A stretch of DNA of 39,209 nucleotides. Origin: Trachipleistophora hominis. Taxonomy: Eukaryota; Microsporidia; Pleistophoridae. Positions 30,508 through 39,110 of the stretch are shown here, piece after piece (position 1 is the stretch's first letter; every line of letters begins with the position of its first letter). Position numbers and translations under genes: made by a program. The DNA lies in contig JH994100.1 of assembly GCA_000316135.1 (NCBI GenBank), positions 42,705 through 81,913 on the forward strand, read 5' to 3'. The notes below the pieces were generated by a model. It was not told the DNA's origin. It did not search any database and saw nothing but the letters and a program-made list of their open reading frames with translations.

Positions 30508-30612
30508 TAAAGTCACTTTATTCAACACCTCACATCTCTTCACACACCAAACAGACTCTCCTGGCGCACTGAGCGCTGACCATGGCCCTGACAACCGTCG
30601 GTTCATGGTAAA
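30508..30612 (-). repeat. Dispersed 90-bp repeat, copy k
   Basis: The minus strand reads ATGAACCGACGGTTGTCAGG, then GCCATGGTCAGCGCTCAG, GCCAGGAGAGTCTGTTTGG and GAGGTGTTGAATAAA. One of the best preserved copies. Confidence 0.7.
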
Positions 30613-30711
30613 GAACCTTTTAAACATTAAAACAAGTCTGTTTAACGTTATTCTATGCTGCAATGTATACCAAACACGTACTAATAAGTTAAAAAAATCT
30701 CTTCATAACAA

Positions 30712-33378
30712 CTATTCCTTGTATTCCTTTATAATTTGTACTCCTTGTAGAATGTAACTGGTCCAATTCATTCCAATACACTCGTTAGTTCTATGTCTTC
30801 TAGCAAATATCATTTTGCCTTCATTAACAGCAGCCTTTAGCTCTGCACCAGACATACCATCAGTATGTTTTATTATAATACTCCATTTAACGTAACAAAA
30901 GGTACGTCTAACCAATGGACTAAGGCATATCTTACATCTTAATACGTTGTTCTTACCAAGTACTTCTTTCTTTTTATTTCTTCTTTCTTCCTTACTAATG
31001 GTATCACCTGTTTGTATATCATTAATATTTAAATTAACGGTCTTATTCTCTTTAACATTACGTTCCTTAATCTTAAAATTGGTTTCATTCTCTTTGCATA
31101 ACTTACCAGCAAATATGTTGTTAGTATTGTATACATTACTATCATTGGAACCTGCACTCTTATCATTATAACTTGCATTCCCACCAATAGAACTTGCATT
31201 ACTATAATTAGAACTTGCATTACTATCATTATAACTTGCATTACTATCATTAGAACCTGCACTCTTATCATTATAACTTGCATTACTATAATTAGAATTG
31301 TTTGCATCTTCATCATATTCTTTGTACAAGTACATACGAATTATTTCCTTTCTATCGTATTCATCAGGTAAACCGATATAAACATGCTTATCAAACCTAC
31401 CAGGCCGTAACAATGCCTTATCTATACCATTTCTTCTATTAGTACTACCAAATACAACAGTTTGTCTTTTATCAATCCCGTCCATAAGACTAAGCAAGGT
31501 GTTAACGAGAGATACTTCGTGGTTGTGTGACGTATCCCTGTTGGTTGCTATTGCATCAATCTCATCAATAAACAGTAAAGAGGGCTGCATAAGTTCTGCT
31601 TCACGGAACTTATCACGCAGGTTACGCTCACTTTCACCTACCCACTTACTTTTTATAGAGGATGCACTAAAATATACAAAGTTATAGTTAAACGTTGATG
31701 ATAAAGAACGAGCAAAGAGAGTCTTTGAGCACCCCGGTGGCCCGTACAGCAAAATGCCCGTAGGATAATCTATCAGCTTAGGATACCTCCTTGTTAAACA
31801 CTCCCCTAGAAGATCCTTTATATCATCGTACCCCGCTATGTTCTTGAAGGTATGCTGCTGAATCCTCTTCGTTCTTCTGTTAATTCTTATCAAATAATCA
31901 TCAATTATTGATGCATCATTCTCTGTAAGATGCAGGTTCTGCAATTTATCTGTAAGAATGGCTTTATCATCGATACAACTATCGTAGTATTCACTGCCGC
32001 TGCTTACAACACGTGCATGATTGTACTGGTTATCAGCAGAAGAACTACTAACAGAGCACGTATTATTTCTCTTATCAGTAAGGGTAATATATCCTTTCTT
32101 TACACATCCATAGTTACCATATACCCTGTATTCTCCTATTAAATTAAATATTTCGTAGTAATTCATCCCAACTGCATCGTTAAGAGCATCTAAACCATAA
32201 TCTCTTAGAATCCTTTGTACTGCTCCTCTATCAGGTCTGCTAAACTTTACATCACAAACATTCCCCAGCTGATAGAAATTGAATGAACGTTTAGTATGAA
32301 CAATAAAGAAAAAGACCTCCTTCGTTTTTTCAACAAACTCACGGTAACTGTCTAATATATTATCTTCGTCCTCATCAGCACGTATTAAATTCGCACGTTT
32401 GTATACCTCTACCTTCATGTTTGCACATAAAAAATCATTAACAATCATACAGAAGGTTCTCTTACCAGTACCTACCTCGCCTGATAATACGATCGTATCT
32501 ATCGGATCTATTTTAGAGTTTTTTAGTTTCTTTGGGAAGTAATTGCTGTTGAATGCGCGAGCATAAGCCTTGAGAATAGGATTGATGTCCTGGTAGATCC
32601 GTTTGGTAAAGCATTTGTTTCTTACATTTATAAAGACGGTCTGCTCATCTACAACGAAGTATTCATCGTTCTTATTGGTGTTTTTTTCTGTCTCTATTCT
32701 ATTTGTATTGTCGTTTTTTTTGCCATCACTTAAGCACTCGTCGTTTATACCACCGCTCAGCTCTTCATCGTTCAACGCTTCGTTACATGAATGGTCATCG
32801 GTATTGCACGAATCACTTGCACTACCATTTGACTTTCCATAATGCATAATATGCTCATTATCGTTACATCTATTGCTCTGTGCATTACTATTCTCCTTTT
32901 GCATTGAACACCTCTCCTTCTCTCCGGTAATACACGCGTTTGTGTTCATAACGCTATAACAGTTATTAAATATTCTCTTAACAGTTGCATCCATCCCAAT
33001 TTCCATCTCTTTTTCCCAATAATACGGCAAAGGCACGCACAAACATTCTCTTCTTTCGTACATTCTCAGCACTTCTCCTTTGTCAATTCTTGTGCCTGTC
33101 TTAAGTACTCGTACTGCCTTTAGACCCTCCACTTTTCCTTTGTAATAAACTATTCCTGCGCGTGGAAGATCAACCTTCTGCACATTTACGTTTTTTCTAC
33201 AATCAACTTTCGTAGCATAGAACTCACCGACGAGGATCGAATTGCACGAACACAGCTGTGGAGAATACTCAGCATATGCATACACATCGTTTATCCTAAC
33301 GGGGCCGCGCAATTCTTCTGTAGCTACGTACACCGTGTACTTTTCACGCCCTTTCGAGCACCACAGCGAGTAATTCAT
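30712..33378 (-). CDS. AFG2: AFG2/Drg1-like type II AAA ATPase
   Basis: An 888-residue double AAA ATPase. The second domain has Walker A GPPGCSKT (546-553), where Cys-Ser is the hallmark of AFG2/SPATA5 against CDC48 (GTG), then KWVGESERNLRDKFREA, Walker B LLFIDEID (601-608), sensor-1 FGSTNRR and the arginine fingers in LRPGRFDKHVYIGLP. The first domain is degenerate: P-loop GEVGTGKRT at 300-308, with a weak Walker B. In yeast AFG2/Drg1 releases Rlp24 from pre-60S particles in the cytoplasm, so a ribosome-maturation role is inferred. Two Asn/Ser/Asp-rich low-complexity inserts are present: about 155-245 before the first domain, and about 690-800 inside the lid region of the second, partly made of DNA repeats. 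After the second insert the lid resumes with TDGMSGAELKAAVNEGKMIF. CCCC lies 11-14 bases before ATG 33376-33378. Confidence 0.75.
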   Translation of the reverse strand: MNYSLWCSKGREKYTVYVATEELRGPVRINDVYAYAEYSPQLCSCNSILVGEFYATKVDCRKNVNVQKVDLPRAGIVYYKGKVEGLKAVRVLKTGTRIDKGEVLRMYERRECLCVPLPYYWEKEMEIGMDATVKRIFNNCYSVMNTNACITGEKERCSMQKENSNAQSNRCNDNEHIMHYGKSNGSASDSCNTDDHSCNEALNDEELSGGINDECLSDGKKNDNTNRIETEKNTNKNDEYFVVDEQTVFINVRNKCFTKRIYQDINPILKAYARAFNSNYFPKKLKNSKIDPIDTIVLSGEVGTGKRTFCMIVNDFLCANMKVEVYKRANLIRADEDEDNILDSYREFVEKTKEVFFFIVHTKRSFNFYQLGNVCDVKFSRPDRGAVQRILRDYGLDALNDAVGMNYYEIFNLIGEYRVYGNYGCVKKGYITLTDKRNNTCSVSSSSADNQYNHARVVSSGSEYYDSCIDDKAILTDKLQNLHLTENDASIIDDYLIRINRRTKRIQQHTFKNIAGYDDIKDLLGECLTRRYPKLIDYPTGILLYGPPGCSKTLFARSLSSTFNYNFVYFSASSIKSKWVGESERNLRDKFREAELMQPSLLFIDEIDAIATNRDTSHNHEVSLVNTLLSLMDGIDKRQTVVFGSTNRRNGIDKALLRPGRFDKHVYIGLPDEYDRKEIIRMYLYKEYDEDANNSNYSNASYNDKSAGSNDSNASYNDSNASSNYSNASSIGGNASYNDKSAGSNDSNVYNTNNIFAGKLCKENETNFKIKERNVKENKTVNLNINDIQTGDTISKEERRNKKKEVLGKNNVLRCKICLSPLVRRTFCYVKWSIIIKHTDGMSGAELKAAVNEGKMIFARRHRTNECIGMNWTSYILQGVQIIKEYKE
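31130..31302 (-). repeat. In-frame coding repeats in the AFG2-like gene
   Basis: The DNA repeats TATCATTATAACTTGCATTA-type units of 15-30 bases encode runs of Ser-Asn-Ala-Ser-Tyr-Asn-Asp and Lys-Ser-Ala-Gly-Ser-Asn-Asp in the lid insert. Unit length is a multiple of three, so the frame is kept. Confidence 0.8.
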
Positions 33379-33388
33379 TTCTGACGAA

Positions 33389-33392
33389 GGGG
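33389..33392 (-). promoter_or_regulatory. CCCC motif upstream of AFG2-like gene
   Basis: CCCC on the coding strand, 11 bases before the ATG. Confidence 0.45.
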
Positions 33393-33744
33393 CACGAAAC
33401 GGCTATTTTGTTCAAATCACCACACCGTATCATTAACGATTTCAAAGAATACATGCGTATGCTTTGCAAGACCTATTATTTTCTACAATTAAGATAATAC
33501 GGCACATTGATCCATTACAACTAAGAGTCGATATCACGTCATCGTGGCCCTACTTAATCAATGAATGATTGTGATTAATCACCACACGTATGCAAGCATG
33601 TTCATGCTGTAAGGAGCCTTTATATACTTTTATGCGAAAACGTTCTAGAACAGTTTTTAGAATTGTCTATAAAATAAAACTTTGCATTAAAAATTGATAA
33701 TACTCGTACGTTCATATTTAATGGCACAAATACACCACTAAAAA

Positions 33745-33815
33745 CACCAAAACCAAGACTATGGCTATGATCGATCTCAGCAGACCAGAAAAGTGTGTAG
33801 AAATGAATGATAATC
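33745..33815 (+). repeat. Dispersed 90-bp repeat, copy l
   Basis: Reads ACCAAGACTATGGCTATGAT, then CGATCTCAGCAGACCAGAAA and AGTGTGTAG. Confidence 0.65.
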
Positions 33816-34088
33816 GTTTCTAAAATAGAAAAAATGACGTAAAAGAAACCATTCAGATTTTAAAGTGTGACAGGAAGAGATAAATAGCCACAAAGATAAT
33901 ACTAAACGTAGGAAACGATTTCTTGAAAAGCATTTGAACAAGTATTATGTTTTCATATCCAATGGAAACGCCAAACTGATGGTTTTAGTGAGAATGAAAA
34001 ATCAAATCTAATTCGTTTTACTTAGATCGAACCCATAGCTTAACGGCCCTTTTAGTATAAAGGAAAGCAGAGGATAAACTATCTCGGA

Positions 34089-34160
34089 CTGTCAACCGAA
34101 AGCCTGTGGCAATGGTTATTTCTAGCGGATAGAAAGAGTGTACGGTAGGTGTTTGAAAGG
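34089..34160 (+). repeat. Dispersed 90-bp repeat, copy m
   Basis: Reads GTCAACCGAAAGCCTGTGGC, then AATGGTTATTTCTAGCGGAT and AGAAAGAGTGTACGGTAGGTG. Confidence 0.65.
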
Positions 34161-34887
34161 AACGAGAGCTCCTTAATCAAAAAAGTAAACTATCTCTGTG
34201 ATAGATAAGAAAGTAGTGTAAGATAAGCGTGTATTCAACCGATAAGGTGTACGGTGCTACAACAGAACAATGAAACAAGAACATATGCTAAGTAATTCTT
34301 TATAGTCTATGAGAAAATGCAATCCTTGCATCATATCACACACAAAAGAGCGCAGAACTGCGTAATTTAGTTTATTTTTTTGCTTTAAAGCATGTTATTT
34401 ACTTTAGTTTGTTATAACAATCATAATTTATTTAAATATTTGACCAGCTAAACACGGTATGATTAATCGTTCATAAATGGCAAGACTCTAGAAGAAATGT
34501 TTTGACACATATCACCATTATACCGGTGTTGCATCTAAAATTACAATTATAGAACGGTCCTGCTTTACAACAGTATGAAAACAAAATTTTATACATAATA
34601 CCAAGATAAAATCGTACTACACCTGCTGATCATAGATCCTTTATAATGCATTTATTTGTGATATACGAAGGAGTAAACATCATAGTATCACCGTTATTGC
34701 AGACAATTTATCATAAATAACTCGTCATCCCTGAAAAACCTTCAAGGACATTTACCATGACTCGTACTAAAGGACAAGCAAACGATGATGTGATATCTCT
34801 GTAAATGTTATGAGAAGAACAGAGTATACCGGTATAATGATACAAGTGCATGAGAGTTTCTTGTGAATGGTTGTTTATTCAATCTAA

Positions 34888-34992
34888 ACTGTACGTATAT
34901 ACGTAGAAATTACTATGATACGTTAACCTTGGCCGGTTATCCTTAAGCTGTACGTATACAATCAGAGAATTAATATGGTACGTTAACCTTGG
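34888..34992. repeat. Direct duplication, about 59-base period
   Basis: CTGTACGTATA, GAAATTA/GAATTAA and TACGTTAACCTTGG occur twice in the same order (34888-34929 and 34947-34992). Confidence 0.75.
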
Positions 34993-35084
34993 TTTAGAAG
35001 ACCCTTCTCTTATTACACGAACAACCACCTGCATAGTGTAAGAAAATCACGGGAAAGAAACGTTTTTGATATGAAAGCCCCGGC

Positions 35085-35220
35085 GTAGTGGTATGAAGTA
35101 TCTCTACGTGGTAAGAAGCATCTCTACGTGGTAAGAAGCATCTCTAAGTGGTAAGAAGTATCTCTAAGTGGTAGGAAGTACCTCTAAATGATATGAAGTA
35201 CCTCTAAATGGTATGTAAAT
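35085..35220. repeat. Tandem array, 20-bp unit
   Basis: TCTCTACGTGGTAAGAAGCA and variants start at 35101, 35121, 35141, 35161, 35181 and 35201, with a partial unit before. The array lies past the 3' end of the V-ATPase gene. Confidence 0.9.
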
Positions 35221-35382
35221 ATCTTTACTTAAAATAGAAATGTTTCAATAGCACTGTAATAAGAAATGTTTGATCTACCTACAGCACTACTATCATCGTT
35301 CTAAATACGATGAATATCCTACAATCAACATACGTAAAGACATACTTTACGGCAAGAACTTTCAACAACAGCTAAACTTTAT

Positions 35383-35706
35383 TTACTTGTCTATCGCTGT
35401 ACCGCTCACCATGCTAACGATGTCATCTACGAGTTTCTCACATCCTATGATCTCTGTTCCAAATTCTCTTAGATCATTTTCTCTCACCTCTTTCAGCTCC
35501 TTTATCAGTTTTTCTACCTCCTCATTTTCTTTTACTCGTTCTTTCTCAAGTATCTGCTCATTTTCCTCTCTAAGCTTTGCTATCGCTATATCCGCATCAA
35601 TACGTGAGAGTGCAAGCAGATCTGCCCGTTCGTTACGTGCACGCCCAACCATTTCTTTAGCCTTCCTTTCGCATTCTACAAGTTTCTTCACATTCTCTGA
35701 TGCCAT
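35383..35706 (-). CDS. VMA10: V-type ATPase subunit G
   Basis: A 107-residue peripheral-stalk subunit of the vacuolar proton pump; with subunit E it forms the coiled-coil stator that holds V1 against rotation. The N-terminus MASENVKKLVECERKAKEMV, continuing into a basic Arg/Asn-rich stretch and then an Ala/Asp/Ile segment, is the family signature. Residues about 10-85 are one long charged helix rich in Glu, Lys and Arg, and the C-terminal part is the usual globular end. Length fits the family (yeast 114). The frame extends 30 codons upstream to an ATG at 35794-35796, but that extension is hydrophobic and unlike any G subunit, and two CCC runs stand directly before ATG 35704-35706, so the shorter form is chosen. 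Confidence 0.82.
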   Translation of the reverse strand: MASENVKKLVECERKAKEMVGRARNERADLLALSRIDADIAIAKLREENEQILEKERVKENEEVEKLIKELKEVRENDLREFGTEIIGCEKLVDDIVSMVSGTAIDK

Positions 35707-35709
35707 GAT

Positions 35710-35717
35710 GGGATGGG
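35710..35717 (-). promoter_or_regulatory. CCC motifs before the V-ATPase G start
   Basis: Two CCC runs on the coding strand within 11 bases of the ATG. They favour this start over the upstream in-frame ATG. Confidence 0.5.
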
Positions 35718-35794
35718 CATGAAGATTCTTGGTTTTAGAGCAGAACAAAATGTTTGAAACAGAGAAGGTTTGATGAATAAGGAATGATACATCC

Positions 35795-35880
35795 ATGAAT
35801 CAAAGGCTTATGGCCATGATTAGTCCCAGTGGACCAGAAGAGTGTGTTTTATTAGGTAATGTGTATGAAGGAGATAATAA
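35795..35880 (+). repeat. Dispersed 90-bp repeat, copy n (best copy)
   Basis: Reads ATGAATCAAAGGCTTATGGC, CATGATTAGTCCCAGTGGAC, CAGAAGAGTGTGTTTTATTA, GGTAATGTGTATGAAGGAGA, then TAATAA. Used as the reference for the family. Confidence 0.75.
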
Positions 35881-35937
35881 CTTGACTCTTTTAAAAAAGT
35901 AGCATTACTGGTGCACAGCAAGGTATTCATATCAATA

Positions 35938-36060
35938 AGAAGACTAGTCATAAGAAAAGAAGACTCGTCACAGCAATAAGAAGACTCGTCATAGCAATAA
36001 GAAGACTAGTCATAAGAAAAGAAGACTAGTCATAAGAAAAGAAGACCCGTCATACCAATA
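35938..36060. repeat. Tandem array, 20-21 bp unit, 6 copies
   Basis: Two unit types, AGAAGACTAGTCATAAGAAA and AGAAGACTCGTCATAGCAATA (one base longer), are mixed. Confidence 0.9.
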
Positions 36061-36614
36061 GGACAACGTGCAAGCTGATTGATCGGTTTAGAAAAAACAA
36101 AGAGCTTTTAATCCCTACTGACAAATATAAAGTTACACATCATTATGCAATTTATATTCTTGAAACTCGTTCTACAGTCTTTTATTGGCGATTCTTAGTG
36201 CAAATATCATCTCAGCCACAAATTAATTTTTCAGCCCTTACTGAGGAATAAAAATCACGTGAGAATGGTTTACTAAACGGAAAGAAATTAGTTTGGATCA
36301 AAGTTGTTGAATGCACGCTAATTTAACATTTTATAAAGAAAACAGCACAGTTGATTAATTCATAATTTTATGTTCCTTACCTTCTCAGTATTGATCTACG
36401 AACAACACGTACAAGGATGTGAATCTTCTTAAGAGAAGAAAAGGCAAAATTTATCGTTTAGCAGGGGGCATTCTGCCAAGTTTTACGTATAAATCAGAAT
36501 ATTAGAGCACATACTGTTTTTCATTGATACGTTGTAACGCGGCGTGCACTAAAGAGGCGTATGCTCTTGCAAACTGCTGTTTCAGGGCAATACATTTATT
36601 TACTTCCTGGCCTT

Positions 36615-37559
36615 TCACTTGTTAAAAAAATTGTGCTCTAGACATTCCTTTGCGCTCAATCTCTCGCAGTGATCATACACCAGAAGCTTATCAAGCAGAT
36701 CAATCACACACTCACCAATATCTACGTTGAACTTTTTTCGTTTCGTGTTCTTACTCACCACGATGCCCTCTTCAAGTGATATCTGGTACTTTTTTACATA
36801 CGCGTAGAAATCGTCCCTTCCGAGCACCTCCGTAATAACGAACAGCTGGTCGATGTTGTCCTTTCCAAAGAAGAACGGCGATTTCTTCGTGAAGTACTCC
36901 GCAACAATGCACCCGAACGACCACATATCGAGCGAATAGTCGTAGTAGTTGTAGTCTACGAGCAGCTCAGGCCCCTTATAAAAGCGCGATGCCACCTTCA
37001 CGTTGTACGCCGTGCCGGGCAGATAAAACTCGGCCAGTCCCCAGTCAATAATCTTAAGCGTCCTGCTGTCCTTGCAAATGATCATATTGTGCGGTTTTAT
37101 GTCTCTATGGATGATGCCCCGTGAGTGTGCGTAATCAAGTGCGCTGAGCACCTGCTTGGCGTAAAACGCAAATTCCTTTCTGCTCAGCTCCGTGAATAGA
37201 ACGCGTGTTTCCCGGTGTTCTAGATACTCAAATATGATTGAATACGTATGCGTATCGCTGTCCTTAACAACATCAACCATCCTAACAATGTTTGGATGGT
37301 CTAACTGCTTGAGAACAAGCACTTCTCTGTTAATTTTCTTCTGTCGTACCGGTTTTAGCACTTTTATGGCAATAAAGCTCTTCGTGAGCGTGCATATGCC
37401 CTTAAATACCTCAGAATACTTGCCTCGTCCCAATCGTTTGATTATTTTGTAGTTGTCGATGTTTCCGATCTCTGGCTCGTATTCTTCGTAGCTGTAGTAT
37501 TCTGGGGGCTGTTCTTGGCAGAAGTTGGCGTGTACCTTTGATACTGTTGGGATGACCAT
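36615..37559 (-). CDS. CKA1: Casein kinase II catalytic subunit alpha
   Basis: A 314-residue Ser/Thr kinase of the CK2 alpha family, a constitutive kinase that prefers acidic sites. Gly-rich loop LGRGKYSEVFKG (43-54), catalytic Lys66 in FIAIKVLKP, the CK2 basic cluster KPVRQKK next to it, HRD at 151-153 in HRDIKPHNMI, and DWG at 172-174 in place of DFG, a CK2 hallmark. GPELLVDYNYYDYSLDMWSF (196-215) is the CK2 P+1 and helix-F block. The N-terminal segment that locks the activation loop in the active form is present (YYSYEEYEPEIGN). Slightly shorter than fungal CK2 alpha (about 330-370), with no C-terminal tail. The frame opens at a TTG three codons earlier; ATG 37557-37559 is the start. A CCC run lies about 12 bases upstream. 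No regulatory beta subunit gene is in the window. Confidence 0.92.
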   Translation of the reverse strand: MVIPTVSKVHANFCQEQPPEYYSYEEYEPEIGNIDNYKIIKRLGRGKYSEVFKGICTLTKSFIAIKVLKPVRQKKINREVLVLKQLDHPNIVRMVDVVKDSDTHTYSIIFEYLEHRETRVLFTELSRKEFAFYAKQVLSALDYAHSRGIIHRDIKPHNMIICKDSRTLKIIDWGLAEFYLPGTAYNVKVASRFYKGPELLVDYNYYDYSLDMWSFGCIVAEYFTKKSPFFFGKDNIDQLFVITEVLGRDDFYAYVKKYQISLEEGIVVSKNTKRKKFNVDIGECVIDLLDKLLVYDHCERLSAKECLEHNFFNK

Positions 37560-37570
37560 CTGTTGCAAGA

Positions 37571-37573
37571 GGG
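37571..37573 (-). promoter_or_regulatory. CCC motif upstream of CK2 alpha
   Basis: CCC on the coding strand, about 12 bases before the ATG. Confidence 0.4.
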
Positions 37574-37690
37574 TAAGATTTTTGAGGAGGAGGAAATATT
37601 TGAAATGAGGGTTTGATGAGATGTGATTGCGGTGTTTGACGGAATTAATGGGATGGTTGTGTAAGGATGTCTGCGATCTTTTATGTGAGA

Positions 37691-37798
37691 ATAAGTGATG
37701 AAGATGCCGAGATAAAGGGTTTTAAGGGAATATGTGATGAAGATGCCGAGATAAAGGATAAGTGATAGAAATATGTTGAGATAAAGGGTTTTAAGAGA
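37691..37798. repeat. Tandem repeat, about 28-41 bp units, 3 copies
   Basis: ATAAGTGATGAAGATGCCGA followed by GATAAAGGGTTTTAAGGGA is repeated, with the middle unit lacking the GTTTTAAG end. Confidence 0.85.
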
Positions 37799-38230
37799 AT
37801 TAACGATAGAAGAGTTTGGTATAATCTATGAGTATGAAATACGCCGTACTACGTATCGATAAATCAATGAACGTACAGTAATATCGTAGATATACAAGAA
37901 ATGGTTGTTAAAAACGTTATGACATGTAATACACCAGTAAAACGCGTAATTATTAATTATTGATATTTGTGATGGTTACCATTCCACGTAAGAATATGTT
38001 TGTGGTGTACGTATAAACAAGGATGTATTGATTGGGCTATGAACGATTTGATATTAAAGATAAGAAATGAATGGAGAATAAAGAAATGATTACTACGAAT
38101 ATAACGAGGTGTAGGAATGATCGTGGGGTATAAAGACGGTTAAACGTAAAAGAAAAACTTTTGATCTGATTTGCACTGATCTATAAGCTAAGTTTATAGA
38201 AGTAATGGTGTAAATTAGTGTAAGGATTAA

Positions 38231-38899
38231 GACGGTTGCTTTAAGGACGTATTTACAACGATAGAAAATGGTGTAATAAGAATTAATAGTGTGTTAAAGA
38301 TACTATGAGCTGTGTTTGTGGATGTTACTCGTAATAAATTTAAGTTGTTATACAGTGATGATGATATAATAAACGTTGCAATAGAAAATTATGGCGAGGT
38401 GGTTGATCCTGATTGGATGGCTGATATTGAATAGACACCTCTTAAAGTATTATTGATGAAATGGGAGGTATTGCAATCAAAGTGTGTGTATGAATCATCC
38501 TATTACACTGTACTATGTTTATCTAACGTTCATTAACGAATAAATTATAAACGAATCTTAAAATTGGTCGACAGAGGTGTTATAGCGTTATTTAATCAGG
38601 GCAATTGCTGGGAAGAACGAATTGGATGGAAGTATCGTTGTTTTGCTGTGACATGCTTGTATGGCGTTGCCACAAAATCTACCGTAGATTTTTTAGAAAT
38701 GATCTTGGGATGGAGTGATCGAGTGAAATGAAGATTGGGTCGTACGTCACAGGGCCTGCTAGGTATTAGTAAAACAATGCTATAGGGCTATCCGTCTTAT
38801 ATCGGGCAGTGTACGTTGTCATTCAAGAAATTGCTTCATTTTGTTGATCTGGTTGTTCAAGGTAAGGACAAGGAGTATGAAGCAGAATATTTTTTATGA
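38231..38899 (+). pseudogene. Decayed coding frame, possible transposase relic
   Basis: One plus-strand frame runs for 223 codons with only five internal stops (38306, 38432, 38534, 38729, 38783) before the end at 38897; about 15 would be expected for DNA of this composition. Segments look like protein: FKLLYSDDDIINVAIENYGE, RGVIALFNQGNCWEERIGWK and LSFKKLLHFVDLVVQGKDKE. The spacing Trp, Arg-Cys, four residues, Cys in the middle, and the late Leu-Ser-Phe-x-Lys helix, recall the zinc-ribbon entry of Merlin/IS1016-type transposases, known in microsporidia, but this is a weak by-eye match. The original product is unknown. Confidence 0.35.
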
Positions 38900-39044
38900 G
38901 AGCACCAATATATTTCTTTATTGCCAGGAAAGCTTTACTGTCACAATACTGTTGGCTATAAAATAAAAATAATATATAATTTATGTTCTGAGGAACGATA
39001 AGAATAGATACGTGCACAGAATGTTTACGGTTTGTCTTGTAAAT

Positions 39045-39110
39045 CTATTTAATTAACACTTCACGTTTTTATACACGTAAACAAATCTACCTGGCACGTT
39101 GTGCAAACCG
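39045..39110 (-). repeat. Dispersed 90-bp repeat, copy o
   Basis: The minus strand reads GTGCCAGGTAGATTTGTTTA, then GTGAAGTGTTAATTAAATAG, like copies d and e. Confidence 0.55.

Larger units (their letters stand above)
29273..30711. other. Spacer with palindromes, tandem repeats and a repeat copy
   Basis: No gene. From 29640 to 30300 it is very AT-rich; a palindrome CTTACGTAACGTAAG lies near 29873. Other contents are listed separately. Confidence 0.6.
33379..35382. other. Spacer with repeat copies and two repeat blocks
   Basis: No gene. It holds two 90-bp repeat copies, a 60-bp direct duplication and a 20-bp tandem array. Confidence 0.6.
35707..36614. other. Spacer between V-ATPase G and CK2 alpha
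   Basis: Contains a good 90-bp repeat copy and a 20-21 bp tandem array. From 36063 to 36248 a plus frame of over 60 codons without ATG has protein-like composition (for example TDKYKVTHHYAIYILETRS), and a minus frame at 36502-36622 is similar; neither can be called. Confidence 0.5.

Noticed and set aside
34021..34050. GGGTTCGATC on the minus strand resembles a tRNA T-loop
   Set aside because: The flanking bases do not pair as a T-stem and no acceptor or anticodon arm could be placed around it.
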